This document shows, in pieces, positions 62,301 through 64,000 of a stretch of 64,000 bases of DNA. Numbering within the stretch: the stretch's first letter is position 1; the number at the start of each line of letters is the position of its first letter. The notes below the pieces were generated by a model, which had not been told where the DNA came from, did not search any database, and saw only the letters and a list, made by a program, of their open reading frames with translations. The stretch is from Homalodisca vitripennis. Lineage: Eukaryota > Arthropoda > Insecta > Hemiptera > Cicadellidae. A program made the position numbers and the translations under genes. The stretch is taken from positions 72,113,501 to 72,177,500 of the forward strand of contig NC_060215.1 in assembly GCF_021130785.1 (NCBI RefSeq), given 5' to 3'.

Positions 62301-64000
62301 TCTTTGGTCATATCCTCTGCCGCCTTATCTGCTTTCTGAAGCCGTTCAACATCGAATCGTTGAAGTCCTTCAGTGGTGAATTTCCCTAAGTCTTTCAGCC
62401 CTAGCTTCTTCAGGGTACGCAGCCATCCAAGATTGCCATAATTGAATGTAATTACACTGTCCCAAACCCCTATTTCTAAGGTTTTTTTACCAACAAAGGT
62501 TCCTTTGGGTATGCGTGTCCAAACATCGTCAAATCTTTTTCCTTTCAATTTAGGAAATAGCCAGAAGTCACAAGGAGCTATGTCAGGACTGTAGGGAGGC
62601 TGTCGTAGTTGGTTGATGTCGTGTTTGGTTGATGTCGTGTTTGACCAAAAACGCTGAATAAGATTTGAGGAATGAGCTGGTGCGTTGTGCGTTGTCGTGG
62701 TGCAGGATCCAGTCACGGCTTGTCCACAGTTCAGGTCGTTTCCTTCGCACTGCATCTCGTAGCCGCCTTAGGACCTCAAGATAATACTCCTTATTCACTG
62801 TCTGGCCTCTTGGAGTATATTTGTGATGAACTGTTTTTCCTGGTAAAAAAAACTGTCAGCATTGTCTTGACATTGCTTCGACTTTGTCTTGCTTTTTTCG
62901 GCCATTGCTCTGCATGAGTTTTCCACTGTGAAGATTGAGCCTTTGTTCAGGGTCGTAGCCATAAACCCATGACTCATCACCAGTAATAACTTTTTTAAAT
63001 AGCCCTGGGTCACATTTGATCAAATCCAGATTGTCCTGTGCGATTTCAAGTCGATAGTTCTTTTGGTCTTGTGTCAGCAGCCGAGGAACAAATTTTGCCT
63101 AAACATGGTTCATTTTTAAATCTTCGTGTACAATGTTACAAACTGATGATTTTGGTATTCCTAAATCTTCTTCCAGCTCTTGGACAGTCAATCGACGGTT
63201 TTCATTAATTGCTGCACGAACACCTTCAACATTTTCAGTGTTTCTGGCTGTTGAAGGCCTGCCAGATTGGTCATCACTCTCCACTGATATGCGGCCATTT
63301 TTAAACCGCCTAAACCACTCTTTTATTTGTGTATTGCCCATAGACACGTCACCATAAACTTTCCGTATCATAGTAATCGTGTCTAATGCTGAATGGCCAA
63401 GTTTTTGGCAAAATTTAATGCAAATTCGCTGCTCAACACGTTCAGTCATATTGAAATGCGACGCACACACACGGCATTACTGTACAGAACAGAGCACTGT
63501 AACTCACTGAGTGACCGGATCGTATTCAATGCCTAATATGGGAAGGAGTAGGCTCGCCCCTCCTCTCCAATAACCGGTTCGAGCCGGTCGGTTACGCCGC
63601 GGCTGCCTACTGGTCGGCGGTCGGATACGTTTTGGACAGACCTCGTACAGCAGGTTCTACTGTGTTATGTATTCTTTTAGGATAGAAAAACTGTTATATA
63701 TTCTTAACTAAAGAACTAAGTGTTGGGAGATGTTGTTACTGCTTGTTTGATATTACTTACATATATTTAAGTTAATTGTCTTGTAAATACTTTATAACAG
63801 AATCGAACATTCTTTAAATTTTATTGTCACTTTTTACAGATTGAACCAGAAGAAGATACATCAAATTTAGAACTAATCGATACAGACAATAAGATACTCA
63901 GAGGAGTTTTAGTTGTATTCTCATCTCTTTGTTTAGAAGTGAGGTCATTAGAACAAGAATTAAATTCTCAGTATTTAGAAACATTGCTTTTCTATGGCGA
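56286..64000 (+). CDS. WASHC4: WASHC4 (SWIP, WASH complex subunit 4), 5' part
   Basis: Three coding exons are visible: 56286-56337, 60377-60504 and 63840-64000 (cut by the window edge). Together they encode about the first 113 residues: MWDEAEWEKKPLQEGLN, then HAGEVVLHTFGNFLEEYGTQ, then LLAIQEALSG, then LELIDTDNKILRGVLVVFSS and ETLLFYGE. Human SWIP has [40 protein letters not shown] and NGLLFYGEG in the same order. SWIP is a large subunit of the WASH complex, which drives actin branching on endosomes for retromer-dependent sorting. Junctions are GT-AG with matching phases (1, then 0). The introns contain a SINE and mariner/Mutator-like debris. Confidence 0.9.
56860..56915 (+). repeat. Hairpin repeat unit, partial copy 5
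   Basis: GCCCTGCGCTGATGGCTGGA near 56876, then GGCATT, matches the 3' side of the hairpin unit at 5210-5240. The core half is missing. Confidence 0.45.
57990..58120 (+). repeat. Hairpin repeat unit, copy 6
   Basis: GAGAGGTACTATCTTGAGGG near 57999 is the family core. It is followed, after a decayed hairpin, by GGCATTCATGATCAGGCCCT near 58090. Forward orientation, in WASHC4 intron 1. Confidence 0.65.
58860..59045 (-). mobile_element. tRNA-derived SINE (tRNA-Leu/Ser-like head)
   Basis: On the minus strand: TGCCGAGCGGTCT (59032-59020), which matches the internal A box of a class II tRNA, then a variable stretch, then GGTTCAAATCC (58980-58970), a perfect B box. The head continues as a non-tRNA body to at least 58860. 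No intact acceptor stem or anticodon arm is present, so it is a SINE or a tRNA relic and not a tRNA gene. Confidence 0.65.
59696..59900. repeat. Possible interspersed repeat (GGCTGAGCATTAGCGAAGGC type)
   Basis: GGCTGAGCATTAGCGAAGG at 59704 and GGCTGAGTGTTAGCAAA at about 59877 are similar direct repeats about 174 bases apart. The sequence also contains a short CTAT/CTGT microsatellite. I suspect a mobile-element end but cannot name it. Confidence 0.35.
60377..60504 (+). CDS. WASHC4: WASHC4 coding exon 2
   Basis: Between ATTTCAG and GTACTG, phase 1 in and phase 0 out. It encodes HAGEVVLHTFGNFLEEYGTQ, then LLAIQEALSGASELDYYPVY, then VQ. The FGNFLEEYGTQL block is the signature match to SWIP. Confidence 0.9.
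62258..62530 (-). pseudogene. Mutator-like transposase C-terminal fragment
   Basis: On the minus strand: GTFVGKKTLEIGVWDSVITF, then GLKDLGKFTTEGLQRFDVER, then KADKAAEDMTKEARVKKRQQ, and a stop. This resembles the recurrent C-terminal tail of Mutator-like transposase-domain proteins of arthropods (KTLE-GV-DAV-TFNDG ... TKEARVKKR). It is in frame with the mariner fragment at 62535-62755, giving a chimeric frame. The rest of that transposase is not seen. Recognition is from memory of the family pattern. Confidence 0.55.
62535..63645 (-). mobile_element. mariner (DD34D-type) transposon remnant, 3' end missing
   Basis: One end is at 63645 (reversed: CGAGGTCTGTCCAAAACGTA), next to TA at 63646-63647. 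The transposase starts near 63452: the helix-turn-helix block (KLGHSALDTITMIRKVYGD, WFRRFKNGR, DQSGRPSTARN) runs to 63105. It is followed after a stop by VITGDESWVYGYDPE near 62985-62945 (first Asp), HHDNA near 62700 (second Asp) and PYSPDIAPCDFWLFPKLKG near 62600-62545 (third Asp). Frameshifts and a 17-base tandem duplication (62606-62640) break it. No opposite terminal repeat is found; the sequence passes directly into Mutator-like sequence at about 62530. Confidence 0.85.
63840..64000 (+). CDS. WASHC4: WASHC4 coding exon 3, cut by window end
   Basis: Starts after TTTTTACAG in phase 0 and stays open to the last base: IEPEEDTSNLELIDTDNKIL, then RGVLVVFSSLCLEVRSLEQE, then LNSQYLETLLFYG. Aligns with the human segment ending NGLLFYGEG. 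Confidence 0.9.
   Translation, partial: MEPEEDTSNLELIDTDNKILRGVLVVFSSLCLEVRSLEQELNSQYLETLLFYG

Noticed and set aside
63480..63650. GC-rich stretch as a WASHC4 promoter
   Set aside because: It is the terminal part of the mariner remnant, between its start codon and end at 63645, and lies inside WASHC4 intron 2.

Overview
The window is a piece of an animal nuclear genome. It is AT-rich, its genes are split by kilobase-scale GT-AG introns, and it is crowded with decayed transposons. The element mix (Jockey/CR1-like and I-like LINEs, a Penelope-like element, Tc1/mariner-group elements, piggyBac, Merlin-like) points to an insect. A hemipteran is my guess from the look of the LINE proteins; that part is inference.

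Two host genes are supported, both on the + strand. (1) TBC1D7, the third subunit of the TSC complex, is complete in coding sequence: six coding exons from ATG 3896 to stop 34568. Junction phases agree throughout, and the product is 311 residues. (2) The 5' part of WASHC4 (SWIP, a WASH-complex subunit) lies at 56286-64000: three coding exons, the last cut by the window edge. I see no other host gene, tRNA gene or rRNA gene.

Layout. 1-2966: LINE copy with endonuclease and RT, 3' end with an ATT repeat. 3896-34568: TBC1D7. Intron 1 holds Merlin-like / hairpin-bearing DNA elements and a reversed LINE 3' end. Intron 3 holds a 5'-truncated, nearly open LINE and a reversed I-like LINE. Intron 4 holds a decayed LINE whose first ORF carries a macro domain. 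Intron 5 holds a piggyBac remnant and a LINE fragment ending in a perfect 118-bp palindrome. 34569-56285: intergenic, with two opposed LINE fragments (37.9-40.6 kb), an I-like RT, a PHD-finger LINE ORF1, a Penelope-like remnant with a hammerhead-like motif, a complete Sailor (DD82E) transposon interrupted by a young RNase H-bearing LINE, and a 1.74-kb foldback element built of 163-bp units. 56286-64000: WASHC4, whose introns hold a tRNA-derived SINE and a mariner remnant joined to a Mutator-like fragment.

The host genes act in related membrane and nutrient-signalling biology (TSC at the lysosome, WASH on endosomes), but nothing here shows they are co-regulated; they are about 21 kb apart. The strongest leads are the macro domain in a LINE ORF1, the perfect palindrome, the foldback array with a 14-bp flanking duplication, and the Sailor element with its nested LINE.
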